From positions 62,001-126,000 of the forward strand of contig NZ_AOMB01000003.1 of NCBI RefSeq assembly GCF_000336675.1: a stretch of DNA of 64,000 bases. The letters are read 5' to 3'. Source of the stretch: Halococcus hamelinensis 100A6 (lineage in GTDB: Archaea > Halobacteriota > Halobacteria > Halobacteriales > Halococcaceae). This document shows positions 50,513 to 60,019 of the stretch, one piece after another (positions within the stretch are counted from its first letter, which is position 1; each line of letters starts with the position of its first letter). A model generated the notes under the pieces. The model ran no database searches. It was given only the letters and a program-made list of their open reading frames with translations, and was not told the origin of the DNA. Position numbers and translations under genes: made by a program.

Positions 50513-50956
50513 ATGAGCGGACTCCGCTGGTTACAAATGTCGGAGGAGGAACTGGATGAGTTCCTTGGCGACGGCGGCACGGGTATCCTCTCGTTTTCGA
50601 CCGGGAGCGACGAGCCGCCGCTTTCGCTCCCTGTCTCGTATGGCTACCTCGCGGATACCGGCCGCTTTCACTACCGACTCGCGATCCCGGAGGATAGCTC
50701 CAAGGAGCGATACCTCGATCGACCCGTCTCGTTCGTCGTCCACGACCACACGGACGAAGGATGGCGCAGCGTCATCGCGAGCGGCAAACTCGAAGATCTC
50801 ACGGAGCTTCCCTACGAAGCCGATGCCCTCCAGGAGCGTTGGGGGGTCGATATCCCGCTGGTCGACATCTTCGAGAAGCCCCCGGACGACGTGACATTCC
50901 GGCAGTTCCGTCTCGACCCTGAGCGACTAAGTGGTCGAAAAGAAGTCAAGACATAG
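50513..50956 (+). CDS. Pyridoxamine 5'-phosphate oxidase-like flavin-binding protein
   Basis: A 147-residue split-barrel FMN-type protein: MSEEELDEFLGDGGTGILSF, SLPVSYGYLADTGRFHYRLA, DRPVSFVVHDHTDEGWRSVI then ASGKLEDL. It is paralogous to 59291-59737, sharing the end DVTFRQFRLDPERLSGRK. Such proteins often bind FMN, F420 or haem; the activity here is unknown. Located next to a c-di-AMP cyclase gene and usp genes. Confidence 0.85.
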   Translation: MSGLRWLQMSEEELDEFLGDGGTGILSFSTGSDEPPLSLPVSYGYLADTGRFHYRLAIPEDSSKERYLDRPVSFVVHDHTDEGWRSVIASGKLEDLTELPYEADALQERWGVDIPLVDIFEKPPDDVTFRQFRLDPERLSGRKEVKT

Positions 50957-50997
50957 TTAGATCGTGGGTCGTTGGTACCGGGGAGTATTGTCGGCAG

Positions 50998-51567
50998 TCA
51001 TCCGCGCCACTCGGAGGCCAGTTCGTCGCGCGTTCGAGCGTCGAATGTTCCGTCCCGAAAGACGGTCACGCGTCCGTTCTCGGCACTGAGTGTGACCGTC
51101 GCGACCACTTCGTCCCGGGCGGAGGTTTCGAGCGCGCTCATGTGGCGCGAGCCCATCCACTCTGCGTATTTCAGATCTGGAGCCTCGGCCCGATCAGCCA
51201 TCCCGGTCGAGGAGGGGTCCCTGAACCGAACCATCTGGCGCTGGATAATGCCGTCGACACCGATGACGACCGCGCCGTCACGCGAGCGAGCGATCTCTCG
51301 CGTCGTCTCGTAGAAGGTGGTAATGCCCCCACGGACCCGCCAGCAGTTGTCGGTGGGCCAGATGTTCTCGCCGATCGGATCGGCGTATCCACGGAGCGAG
51401 TGGCCCGATACGATGGCGAAGTAGACGCCCGGTCCACGAACGTACGGCTCGTCCCAGCGCTCGTACCCGAGGCTCAGATCCTCCAGACAGTACAGCACGA
51501 TGTCGAGAAGCTCCCGTACCGGTGGGTGGTGTCCGTAATCGATAGTGAGTGGATGGGGGTCGACCAT
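50998..51567 (-). CDS. dacZ: Diadenylate cyclase, DacZ-type (DisA_N domain)
   Basis: A 189-residue protein with a DisA_N catalytic domain that makes c-di-AMP from ATP. Visible motifs are the DGA loop in SRDGAVVIGVDGIIQRQMV and the distal EWMGSRHMSALETSARDEVV (the RH.(S/A) site). The N-terminal 80 residues are archaeal-specific. Length and layout suit the haloarchaeal DacZ. It converges on the flavin-protein gene (41 bp between stops). Confidence 0.85.
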   Translation of the reverse strand: MVDPHPLTIDYGHHPPVRELLDIVLYCLEDLSLGYERWDEPYVRGPGVYFAIVSGHSLRGYADPIGENIWPTDNCWRVRGGITTFYETTREIARSRDGAVVIGVDGIIQRQMVRFRDPSSTGMADRAEAPDLKYAEWMGSRHMSALETSARDEVVATVTLSAENGRVTVFRDGTFDARTRDELASEWRG

Positions 51568-51692
51568 GCCCGCTTCTTTCCTTCGAACCGGTAAGTACGT
51601 TGTCGGCCTCGTATTGGTGTTATTTTAGGTGATGAATTTATGGAGATAGGTTTCGGATAGCCTTTTATGCAGCGGAATGCCGTAGTTCTACC

Positions 51693-52009
51693 ATAAAAAT
51701 ACTAGCTCCGGTCAACATCTCCGAACAGAGCCGCGAAGCCCTCCGGTTCGCTGCGGAGATGGTGCGTGCCTTTGAGGGTGAAATCTATGTTATCCACATC
51801 ACTGATGTACGGGGAAGCTACACCGAGGAACTCCTCGACAAAGCTCGGATGGTACTAGAGGAGGAAGGATCGACGAGGACCCGAAAGTAATAATGAATCT
51901 CACCCTCCATCGACCGAAGTCCTCCGACCGGATCGGACCAGTGATTCTCGGGAGTGCGGCCGAGACGGTCGTCCGCGCGGCCGAGATACCCGTAACGATA
52001 ATCCCATAG
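51693..52009 (+). pseudogene. UspA pseudogene with ATA in place of the start
   Basis: ATA-AAA-ATA-CTA at 51693 gives (M)KILAPVNISEQSREALRFA, a Usp start whose first codon is ATA and not ATG. The frame continues through GEIYVIHITDVRGSYTEELL to TAA at 51888. A second frame resumes with SSDRIGPVILGSAAETVVRA AEIPVTIIP to TAG at 52007-52009, the C-terminal ATP-binding end. The middle and the correct frame are missing. It is a dead gene with at least two lesions. Confidence 0.7.
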
Positions 52010-52354
52010 TGCGTATCCGGAATGAGCGCCGGTGCCCGAGCACTAATTCGGTGGCGGAGGAGTCTTCGTTTTAGCTGACCCGAACCCGTTATCTATCGAA
52101 CACTCATTTGAAGATGGTCGTGAGCGAACACATATTATCCTTCCAAATACATCGAGTTCTCGGAATAGGACAACTATGAAAAATGTGTACTATTTCAAGG
52201 TTTTTCAGGAGGTCTCTCTTACTCCGGGCACGATAGCGGTCAGCAAAGTTGTTCGGGACCAAGCGAAGGGCTAAGCTGACTGAAGACATATATTTCGATA
52301 CGAAAGCAGAACTCATGTGATCCGTGTCCGAATAACCACATCAACCATAGTCAA

Positions 52355-53371
52355 TTGAAGCCTGAAGCAACTCGTCCCCGAGACGAGATATCGACAGCGC
52401 GAAATAAATCGAGTCAGTCCCGGACTCGCATCCAGAAGCGTGAGGAGGCCTATGTCTGCCCGGAGTGTCGCGGCCGCCTCGTTGACGACGACGGGCATGG
52501 CGAGACAACCTGTGTCGATTGCGGCCTTGTGGTTAGGACAGGGGAGACCGATCGCGGACCGGAATGGCACGCTTATGAACAGGCAGAACGTGTCCAGAAA
52601 TCGAGGGTGGGGTCCCCCATGACGAACATGATGCACGATAAGGGTTTGTCGAGTCAAATCGGATGGCAGAATAGAGACGCCAGCGGGAACGTGCTCTCCA
52701 CACGCCAGCGGATGACGATGCACCGGCTTCGGACATGGGACGAGCGCTTTCGCACTCGCAATTCGAAGGAGCGTAACCTGAAGCAAGCTCTTGGCGAGAT
52801 CGACCGAATGTCAAGTTCACTCGGTCTTCCAGAGCCTATTCGCGAGACCGCCTCGGTGATCTACCGCCGCGCTCTAGCGAGTGACCTTTTGCCGGGGCGA
52901 TCTATTGAAGCTATTGCCACCGCTGCACTCCATGCTGCTGCCCGACAGGCGGGTATCCCACGAACCGTCGACGAAGTCGCGGCAGTCAGTCGCGTTGACG
53001 AAATGGAGTTCAAGCGTGCCTACCGCTATATTGTGCGAGAACTTCATCTCGAGATCGCGCCGCCTGACCCCGAACAGTATGTTTCACGGTTCGCGTCGGA
53101 GTTGAGTCTCTCGGAGGAGACCGAAATCCGTGCTCGCGAGCTCCTTCGAATAGCCGAGGAGAACGAACTTCAAAGCGGAAAGAGTCCCGTTGGGTTGGCG
53201 GCTGCGGCGCTCTACGCGGCCGCACTCCTTACTGACGAAAAACTCACTCAGGATGATGTCTCGGTGGTCGCGGACGTGAGTAGCGTCACGATTCGTAATC
53301 ACTATCGAGAACTCTTAGAGGCTGATAGCAAGTCGCCCTCGATGGATAACGAGAGGCTGCAAAGATACTGA
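52355..53371 (+). CDS. tfb: Transcription initiation factor IIB (TFB) paralogue
   Basis: A 338-residue general factor guiding RNA polymerase to BRE/TATA promoters. Zinc ribbon CPECRGRLVDDDGHGETTC VDCG lies at residues 34-56, the B-reader at about 65-95 (RGPEWHAYEQ...RVGSPMT), then two cyclin-like repeats (about 125-220 and 225-320). It starts with TTG at 52355, since no ATG or GTG lies before the zinc ribbon. Haloarchaea carry several TFBs for condition-specific promoters; this one sits in a stress-gene neighbourhood. Confidence 0.93.
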   Translation: MKPEATRPRDEISTARNKSSQSRTRIQKREEAYVCPECRGRLVDDDGHGETTCVDCGLVVRTGETDRGPEWHAYEQAERVQKSRVGSPMTNMMHDKGLSSQIGWQNRDASGNVLSTRQRMTMHRLRTWDERFRTRNSKERNLKQALGEIDRMSSSLGLPEPIRETASVIYRRALASDLLPGRSIEAIATAALHAAARQAGIPRTVDEVAAVSRVDEMEFKRAYRYIVRELHLEIAPPDPEQYVSRFASELSLSEETEIRARELLRIAEENELQSGKSPVGLAAAALYAAALLTDEKLTQDDVSVVADVSSVTIRNHYRELLEADSKSPSMDNERLQRY

Positions 53372-53373
53372 TT

Positions 53374-54120
53374 TTACTGGGCTACTCGGCCACCGTCAAC
53401 TGAAAGCGGATGAGCGGTCACGTAGGAGGCTTCATCCGAACAGAGCCACACCACAGCGTTCGCGACTTCTTCAGGTTGTCCCATCCGACGCATAGGTGTA
53501 TATTCTACCACTTCCTTCGAATCTACCGACGGATCATCGGTCATTGGCGTCTCAATGGGGCCAGGACACACGGCGTTCACCCGGATCCCATCTTCAGCAT
53601 ACTCAAGGCCAGCCGCTCGTGTAAGTCCGATAACGCCATGCTTGCTCGCAACGTAGTTTGCGATTCCTGGAAACCCAACCAGTCCGGCTTCGGAAGCGGT
53701 GTTGACGATCGCTCCACCACCGTCTTCAAGCATTGCTGGGATTTCGTGCTTCAACCCGAGCCACACGCCCTTTAGATTCACATTCAACAATGCATCCCAG
53801 TCAGACTCATCGAGGTCGGTTAGCGGGTCGAAGCCTGTAAGAATCCCTGCGTTGTTGTGGACCACGTCGAGACTGCCATAGTTTTCGACCGCCGCATCTA
53901 CCATCTTAGAGACGTCATCATCGTTTGTAACGTCCGTCTGCACGAACATCGCCTCACCCCCTTCGTCTTCGATTATATCTACTGTGTCATTCCCACCCTC
54001 TTCAACAAGGTCTGCAACAACAACGCTTGCCCCCTCTTCGGCAAAGCGTCGTGCAGTTGCCCGACCAATACCACTACTGGCACCTGTGACGATCGCCGAC
54101 TTGCTGTCCATTCTGTGCAT
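53374..54120 (-). CDS. Short-chain dehydrogenase/reductase (SDR), copy 2
   Basis: A 248-residue classical SDR paralogous to 35285-36040. It has IVTGASSGIGRATARRFAEE, VVVADLVEEGG, HNNAGILTG, the catalytic Ser in TASEAGLVGFPG, YVASKHGVIGLTRA and a C-terminal LSVDGGRVAQ. ATG 54111 is an alternative. It converges on the TFB gene with only 2 bp between stops. Substrate unknown. Confidence 0.9.
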   Translation of the reverse strand: MHRMDSKSAIVTGASSGIGRATARRFAEEGASVVVADLVEEGGNDTVDIIEDEGGEAMFVQTDVTNDDDVSKMVDAAVENYGSLDVVHNNAGILTGFDPLTDLDESDWDALLNVNLKGVWLGLKHEIPAMLEDGGGAIVNTASEAGLVGFPGIANYVASKHGVIGLTRAAGLEYAEDGIRVNAVCPGPIETPMTDDPSVDSKEVVEYTPMRRMGQPEEVANAVVWLCSDEASYVTAHPLSVDGGRVAQ

Positions 54121-54907
54121 GGTCGATGATATGATGTATTTGCGCTATTCAAGAAGATGGTCGCTTACTATCAATGTTGTATATAACCAGCCAGAGCAGA
54201 TTGTTCCTATTTAAGGACATGACAAATAGACCAATTTTCTCTTGGAGTCAGCGATAGTATTATCGTTGATCGATCGAACTATCGGATCTGATCTTGGGCT
54301 TCAGAATCTAATTCATCCATATCAATACTTGTTCAGGCGGGCTTCGACCCTCTCTGTCCTATATGCGATGTAATCGGCACAGACCTACTTGAATCGGTAA
54401 ATGAGTTTTTCCGCCAGCGCACGGTATACTGGGTTTAACGTGGTATTCACTTTGCTACGGCAAGATGGGATCAGACACTCATCACTCCATTTACCATAAT
54501 CGTTTGCTGGCACAGAGTAACGGCTATATCAACGTTACACATGGTCAACAAGGGATTTTATTTGATCGTTCAAGCTTGAAATCATTTAACTCATGATATT
54601 GAGGATATGGCAGAAATAAGGCCCTTCATCTATATCAAATCAATCAAAGCCGAGAAACAAACCCTATAGCATACTGAGTTGAGAAACAGGGTGCTGGTAG
54701 TTTGCGCTATTCTTGCTGAGCAGTGGTGGAGAAGGAAAGGGAATAGCATACCTCTCGATCGCCAAGTAGGAAGTCCTTACGAATTAAACAGCAATTGCTA
54801 GTTCTAGTGTGATGTATCTCGCCAATTCGACAGATCTAGATCTTGTGAGGTATATATTGTGAGTAACGCTGTTCTGGACCGATTCGGAGCTCAGTTGTGC
54901 TTCTCGA
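54121..54907. other. AT-rich gene-free interval
   Basis: About 785 bp of AT-rich sequence with many stops in all frames and no family-like peptide. It may be decayed DNA or a former insertion site. No tRNA, IS end or repeated motif was identified by eye. Confidence 0.4.
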
Positions 54908-55741
54908 TTACCTTACAATTGTAACTGGAACCTGGGACCGACGCGCAACAGTCTCGGCTACGCTACCGAGAAGAACACGTGATACACCAGAGCGGCCGTG
55001 GCTGCCCATAATGACGTGATCGGTCTTCCCTTCATCTACATAGCTAAGAATCGCGGTTGCCGGCAGACGTGGAACCGGTTCGACAGCCGTCGCCGTCGTT
55101 ATCTCAACACCGAATTCATCAGCGAGATTGGTGGCTTTGGTATACAATCGTTTCGTCTCTTTGAGAATCTGTTCGTACTCCTCTTCAGTGTGGACTAACT
55201 GGCCATCACCGTAACGTGTTTCAAATGGGTCTATTGCATGGAGAACAGTGATTTCCGCATCAGGGAACGTTTCTAGGGCATATTGTAATGCCTTCGTCGA
55301 TTGCGATGATGCATCGATTGGTACCAGCAAACGAGGACCCCCCTCGCGCTGATGGGTCCTAATGATCGTTGTAGGGACCGGCGAGCGGCGTGCAACTGTT
55401 TCGGCTACGCTGCCGAACAGGATTCGAGAACCGAGTTCACGTCCATGACTGCCTATGACTAACTCATCGATTTCATGTTCCTCTACGTATTTTACGATCG
55501 CGCGCGCAGGGCGGCCAACTACTGTTCTGGACGATACTGCCCCCTCATGGTCCGCAACCACTTCGTTTAATGCCTCAAAAAGCTGGTAAGGATCCTTACT
55601 GGTGGTTCCGTATTTGGTTGGCCACGAACCAGCTACGTGTAGCAGAGTAAGGTCTTCCTGAGGAAACGCCGCCAATGCATACTCGAGTGCAGCTTCAGAA
55701 AGCGGCGAACCCTCGATCGGGATGAGAACTTGGTCGGTCAT
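54908..55741 (-). CDS. Tandem-domain universal stress protein
   Basis: A 277-residue protein with two Usp domains, each ending in the ATP-binding pattern: IGSHGRELGSRILFGSVAET and MGSHGRSGVSRVLLGSVAET. Start MTDQVLIPIEGSPLSEAAL. In both domains the usual DGS near the start is altered (EGS, DAS). ATG 55747 would add two residues. Stress role inferred from family. Confidence 0.9.
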   Translation of the reverse strand: MTDQVLIPIEGSPLSEAALEYALAAFPQEDLTLLHVAGSWPTKYGTTSKDPYQLFEALNEVVADHEGAVSSRTVVGRPARAIVKYVEEHEIDELVIGSHGRELGSRILFGSVAETVARRSPVPTTIIRTHQREGGPRLLVPIDASSQSTKALQYALETFPDAEITVLHAIDPFETRYGDGQLVHTEEEYEQILKETKRLYTKATNLADEFGVEITTATAVEPVPRLPATAILSYVDEGKTDHVIMGSHGRSGVSRVLLGSVAETVARRSQVPVTIVR

Positions 55742-55925
55742 ACCCACTATCTACTGTGTCGTGCGGTCTCAAACACACCTAACCTGATATATAGTGGTTG
55801 TTTAAATAGAATCCCCGGGTTATCCTTTCAAAGAAACATCGCATGGCCACCCTGATGTTGTGGCCAAGTCGTAGCTATAATCTTCACCCCCTAAGATTAT
55901 GATTCTGCAGAACAGAGTAGGCTCC

Positions 55926-56348
55926 ATGTACAGTCACATTCTTGTCCCAACTGATGGAAGTGAGCATGCTTATCGCGGGGTCGAGCGCGGTTTAGAACTC
56001 GCCCAAGAACACGATGCACACCTCCACGTTCTTTTCGTAGTGGATGAAAGCGTCTACGGTTCGACGCCAGCCCTCAGCAGTTACGAAGCGTTCCTCGAGA
56101 ACGTCGCGGATATGGCCGAAGACCTCGTTGAGGACATCGTCGAAGATGCCACCGAACAGGGCATTGATTCGACTATGTCCGTCCTTCGTGGTGTCCCATA
56201 CAAAGAGATCCTAAAATATCCTGAGTTACACGAGATTGACCTCATCGTGATGGGGAAACGCGGAGCCACGGGCGTCGAACCACCCCATATTGGCTCGGTT
56301 ACGGACCGGGTCCTCAGGGAGGCTGATATTCCTGTCATTCCCGTCTAA
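55926..56348 (+). CDS. Universal stress protein, single domain
   Basis: A 140-residue Usp: MYSHILVPTDGSEHAYRGVE, LHVLFVVDESVYGSTPALSS and DLIVMGKRGATGVEPPHIGS VTDR. The ATP loop has GKRG rather than GSHG. It is divergent from the two-domain usp at 54908, with 184 bp between them; both are probably stress-induced. Confidence 0.9.
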   Translation: MYSHILVPTDGSEHAYRGVERGLELAQEHDAHLHVLFVVDESVYGSTPALSSYEAFLENVADMAEDLVEDIVEDATEQGIDSTMSVLRGVPYKEILKYPELHEIDLIVMGKRGATGVEPPHIGSVTDRVLREADIPVIPV

Positions 56349-56405
56349 GAGTTACTCCGCACTCACGACTCGCCTTTTTGTCCATTCGTACCATACCATG
56401 TTTGC

Positions 56406-57317
56406 TTAGCTCGTCGACCGTTCTCTTTCCATTATTTGTCGCGCGTTGACGGCCATCACCGGCATTTCGGCGTGTCTGATGACTCGTTCGGTGGTGCTTC
56501 CGAGGAGATAGCGATTGAGGCCCGTTCGGCCGGTCGTACCCATCGTGATGAGATCAACGTCGTTCTCGTCGGCGTATGCGAGCAGATCGCTCGCCGGCAG
56601 GCCCTCGTGGACACTCGTCGTCACATCGAGCCCTGCGTCCGCGGCGCGGTCGGCGATCGTCCCGGTGGCACGTTCACCCTCGGTTTCAAAACGCTTGACC
56701 AGCTCCGACGGTGCGGAGTAGTCCGGAGTGAATGTTATCGCTCCAACATCCACGACATTGACGGCATGAACGTGAGCCTTGGCCTGTTTCGCGATCTCGA
56801 TGCCATGGTTGATGGCGGTGCTCGAGGCATCGCTGCCGTCGGTCGGGATCATAACCTCCTCGTAGCCCTTAGCGAGCTCGCTTTTCTCGACTGCTTTGAC
56901 CGTTAGCACTGGACACGAAGCACGGCGTACGACGTGTTCGGTGATGCTGCCCATGACGTACCGACTGACTCCAGTCCGGCCATGCGTGCCCATCGCAATA
57001 AGGTCAATATCGTGCTTATCCACGTACTCGATAATCGCATCGGCGGGTTTTCCTCTGAGTACTGCGGTTCGCAGTGGCTCGATTTCCTCAAGGGTACCCT
57101 TTGTTGTCTCCATTGCCCGCTCATTTTCAGCCTCGATACGCTCGATGAATTGGCGATCGACGCCACCAGCGTCGAACATGCCACCGGCTGTTTGAACATC
57201 GGCGGCACTAACGAGATGGACTGTCGAATCAAACATCCGTGCGAGATAGCGAGCGTGTTCAGCGGCCCGAATTGCGTGCTCACTGCCGTCGGTCGGAACG
57301 AGAATCGTATCGTACAT
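56406..57317 (-). CDS. Tandem-domain universal stress protein
   Basis: A 303-residue protein starting MYDTILVPTDGSEHAIRAAE, with ATP loops AMGTHGRTGVSRYVMGSITE and TMGTTGRTGLNRYLLGSTTE. ATG 57317 was used; the frame is open for another 250 bp upstream with plausible codons but unrelated sequence (see findings). Closely related in the first domain to 47071-47952 (DVQTAGGMFDAGGV, DIQAAGGVFNAGGL). Confidence 0.9.
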   Translation of the reverse strand: MYDTILVPTDGSEHAIRAAEHARYLARMFDSTVHLVSAADVQTAGGMFDAGGVDRQFIERIEAENERAMETTKGTLEEIEPLRTAVLRGKPADAIIEYVDKHDIDLIAMGTHGRTGVSRYVMGSITEHVVRRASCPVLTVKAVEKSELAKGYEEVMIPTDGSDASSTAINHGIEIAKQAKAHVHAVNVVDVGAITFTPDYSAPSELVKRFETEGERATGTIADRAADAGLDVTTSVHEGLPASDLLAYADENDVDLITMGTTGRTGLNRYLLGSTTERVIRHAEMPVMAVNARQIMERERSTS

Positions 57318-57544
57318 CATCCCATGAATCGGGCTGTTAGAGCATAAATTTGGTCGGTAGTTCCGGAGCACGGAGAATGGGCCTTTGAATTCATGTTTTG
57401 TTCGACCGTAGTGGCCAAGTCGCTTCGATTTGAAGCCAAAGAGAATTGGGTCGTTCATCGCATCATTCACGCCGTGAGTAAGAGATTTCACAAGTCTTGT
57501 TGAATAGATAGTGTGTTTGTGATAGTCCCAGATATCGGGGATCG

Positions 57545-58012
57545 TGAACTTCTCCAAAGTGGCAAACACTGACCAAATTCAAGGAATCTATCTATTGCTT
57601 CAGTGAATCCGTCGGGATTCTCCATGTTCAACGTGTGGCTGGCATCTGATATCACGTATGCCTCTATATCTGGAATATGCTGTTCCAGCGTCTTCGCCTG
57701 ACGGAACACTGAATCGCTCTCGAACTCTCCATTGAGCACCAGCGTCGGGACATATTGCCTCTAAGTTCACTATCCTGAAGTCGTATATCGCTCCGAAAAT
57801 CTTGTTATAATCTTCGATGGTGAACGCTGCCCTCTGCTCCAGAACGTACGACTGGACATACTCGTTACGACCAAACCAACTTTCACCTCGCGTAAACGTC
57901 GCCAGTCGAAATGCGAGATCAACCCACCACTTGGGGCCGAGTAAGCGAACAGTAACCATCATTGCCCATTTCGGGAAAAACACTGTCTGGATCGTAGCTG
58001 ACAGTGGGATCT
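57545..58012 (-). pseudogene. Alpha/beta-hydrolase remnant with frameshift
   Basis: Frame 1 reads FFPKWAMMVTVRLLGPKWWV and YDFRIVNLEAI, then frame 2 continues with VPTLVLNGEFESDSVFRQAK, HIPDIEAYVISDASHTLNME and AIDRFLE. This is the C-terminal half of an alpha/beta hydrolase: VLNGE.D then the catalytic His in DASHTLNMENP. A single-base shift lies near 57752. The N-terminal half with the nucleophile elbow is missing. Confidence 0.7.
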
Positions 58013-58157
58013 AACAATATGTTCTAATTTGTAAAATATTTGATTATTGATGGCAAATAGAACAGCCTGAAATATAATGCTCTATTCCTAATTGGAGACA
58101 GATTGTTGGTCTGTTGGGCTTCCTATGTAGTACTTAAATTTGAGGAATATATTTACA

Positions 58158-58607
58158 TTACGGATCTATTGATGGTGGGTCGTTCGACATTCGTACGGTA
58201 AGGACTGGAACGCTGGCGAGTCTGACGACACGCTCGGCCACGCTACCGATGAGATACCGTCTGATTCCACGCCGACCGTGGGTGCCCATGACGATCAAGT
58301 CGATATCGTGTTTGTCAGCGTATTCAAGAATCGCGATAGCGGGCGACCCTTCGAGAATAGTTGCTTCTATTGAACAGACTCCTGCTGCTTCCGCTTGGTC
58401 GACAGCCTCGTCGATTGCTTCTTGTCCTGCTTTCTCGAAGGCTGCGTATAGCCTTTCTAGGTCGACCTCGGTATACGGTGGGTGAAGATCCACGACATGA
58501 ATCACATGTAATGCGGAATCGTACGTCTTCGCGAGATCGACACCCTGTTTCGCTGCTAAGGTTGCACCCTCGCTCCCGTCGGTTGGTATCAAAATTCGAG
58601 TGTACAT
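58158..58607 (-). CDS. Universal stress protein, single domain
   Basis: A 149-residue Usp starting MYTRILIPTDGSEGATLAAK with an intact ATP loop MGTHGRRGIRRYLIGSVAER and IVMG. The end VPVLTVRMSNDPPSIDP is typical. It lies between a broken hydrolase and AT-rich DNA. Confidence 0.92.
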   Translation of the reverse strand: MYTRILIPTDGSEGATLAAKQGVDLAKTYDSALHVIHVVDLHPPYTEVDLERLYAAFEKAGQEAIDEAVDQAEAAGVCSIEATILEGSPAIAILEYADKHDIDLIVMGTHGRRGIRRYLIGSVAERVVRLASVPVLTVRMSNDPPSIDP

Positions 58608-58783
58608 ATTTGGACCACGATCAAATTATGGAAGTCAAACTATATGAATGGCCCGTTGGTATTTCTTTATTGCATTTGGGTGAGCTATCTCAGTCCGGAA
58701 TTTATTCTCAAGAATAGCTCACAGGAATACTAGATGATGTTTTTTTTGGTGTTGAGACGGCTTCGATTACAGAGTAACGAGAA

Positions 58784-59017
58784 TTGGTTACAGAAATTCG
58801 CGGTCGTTTTAATTGGCAGAGCATAGCAGTTACTGGCCCAGTAAAAAGAGTAAATAGTAGTGGAGATCAATGGGAACATCTACTGAACACATTAGAGGAC
58901 AATGGTTGGTTTATGAAAGCTTTTCAGCGATCTAATGCAATTGATTCTATCCATGGATGGGAGTTACAGATTGAAGAAATCAAGGGGCTAGAAAGAAAAG
59001 AAGGTGATTATGAATAG
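58784..59017 (+). CDS. Possible small hypothetical protein
   Basis: A 77-codon frame from a TTG at 58784 with sequence GDQWEHLLNTLEDNGWFMKA and IHGWELQIEEIKGLERKEGD. There is no ATG before residue 44. It is AT-rich and may be a fragment of a longer gene, or chance. Low confidence. Confidence 0.3.
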   Translation: MVTEIRGRFNWQSIAVTGPVKRVNSSGDQWEHLLNTLEDNGWFMKAFQRSNAIDSIHGWELQIEEIKGLERKEGDYE

Positions 59018-59071
59018 TGATAACTATTTATAAAATATATGACTGAGCTGTCCGACTCAGAGGCGCTGTCT

Positions 59072-59158
59072 AATTGAAAACCTCCTTGGCCGGCGTACGT
59101 CAACCGAGCGCTTGGTTCGGTCTATCGTAATTATAATACTGCTTGAACCGTCGCAGTC
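59072..59158 (-). mobile_element. C-terminal remnant of an integrase-core transposase
   Basis: Minus-strand frame RFKQYYNYDRPNQALG, a stop, then RTPAKEVFN and stop. The (F)..YYN..RP.QAL.GRTPAE pattern closes the DDE integrase core in IS481/IS3-like transposases. Only this end is left, with a stop inside. Confidence 0.6.
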
Positions 59159-59290
59159 AGCCCCGTGCGCTAGCCGGACTAGGGGTGAGGAAACGGTTAT
59201 CAGGGCGGTCGAAGCTTATGAGACGAGAATCCCATAGCGCATAGGTGGGATGGATATCGACGACCGAGCACCGAATCACGAAACAGGTTC

Positions 59291-59737
59291 TTAGAGTTCG
59301 GTTTTCCCTTCCTTACGGGTCGTGAATTCGGTGGGTACGAGCCGATAGAATCCGAACGACACTTCCTTCGGGGGTTTTCCAAATATATCGATGAGCGGGA
59401 TGTGGGTTCGTTCGAGCCCTTGGAGAGCTTCGATACCGGTCGACTCGTCGGTGGTTTCCTCCAATGCCCCTGTCGCGATAACACTGCGCCAGCCCGTCTC
59501 CACTTGGCCGTACGTGACGAACGAAACGACACGGCCAGCGAGGTCGCCTTTTACGCTGTCCGAACTAAGTGCCAATCGAAAGTAAAAGACCGACTCGGTC
59601 TGATCGTAACCGTACGAAACCGGTCTTGAATACGGCGCTGGCTCGTCCGTCGTGAGCGACAGCACACCGGTACCGCTGGCACCGAGAAGTTCGTCTCGTT
59701 CGTTGGAATTCATCTCCTCAATATCGATGTCGTCCAT
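59291..59737 (-). CDS. Pyridoxamine 5'-phosphate oxidase-like flavin-binding protein
   Basis: A 148-residue paralogue of 50513-50956: IEEMNSNERDELLGASGTGV, YSRPVSYGYDQTESVFYFRL, GRVVSFVTYGQVETGWRSVI and KEVSFGFYRLVPTEF. ATG 59737 matches the paralogue start. Split-barrel flavin- or haem-binding fold; reaction unknown. Confidence 0.85.
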   Translation of the reverse strand: MDDIDIEEMNSNERDELLGASGTGVLSLTTDEPAPYSRPVSYGYDQTESVFYFRLALSSDSVKGDLAGRVVSFVTYGQVETGWRSVIATGALEETTDESTGIEALQGLERTHIPLIDIFGKPPKEVSFGFYRLVPTEFTTRKEGKTEL

Positions 59738-59814
59738 ATAGTGATCACGACACGGATCAATAAAACTCCATCTTTGGAGAAGGAGCGCTCTCAAACCGAA
59801 TGCTTCTCCCGCAC

Positions 59815-60003
59815 TCAAGACGATGAGAACAGCAACTCTGCTTCAAACTCCCCAATCACATCGTTGAGCCCGTCGGCTATCACCATTGTGTGAACATCGG
59901 CCGAGATTGTTCGTTCTTCGTTCTGTTCGTCAAACCGGACGACTATTCCAATTTGCTGTTTTTCTGTGACGACTAGCTTGCCGACATCTTCTTGCTTGAT
60001 GGA
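59815..60003 (-). pseudogene. Possible small conserved gene lacking its start
   Basis: The frame KQEDVGKLVVTEKQQIGIVV then RFDEQNEERTISADVHTMVI looks protein-like and resembles small haloarchaeal proteins with a G..V......IG.V layout, but no in-frame start codon lies close to it, and the upstream sequence belongs to the divergent usp gene at 60020. Probably truncated. Low confidence. Confidence 0.35.
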
Positions 60004-60019
60004 GGAATAGAGTGAGTAA

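Noticed and set aside
52104-52316. 70-codon minus-strand frame with RYRARSKRDLLKNLE
   Set aside because: It might be an IS remnant, but the match is too short to name, so it was not annotated.
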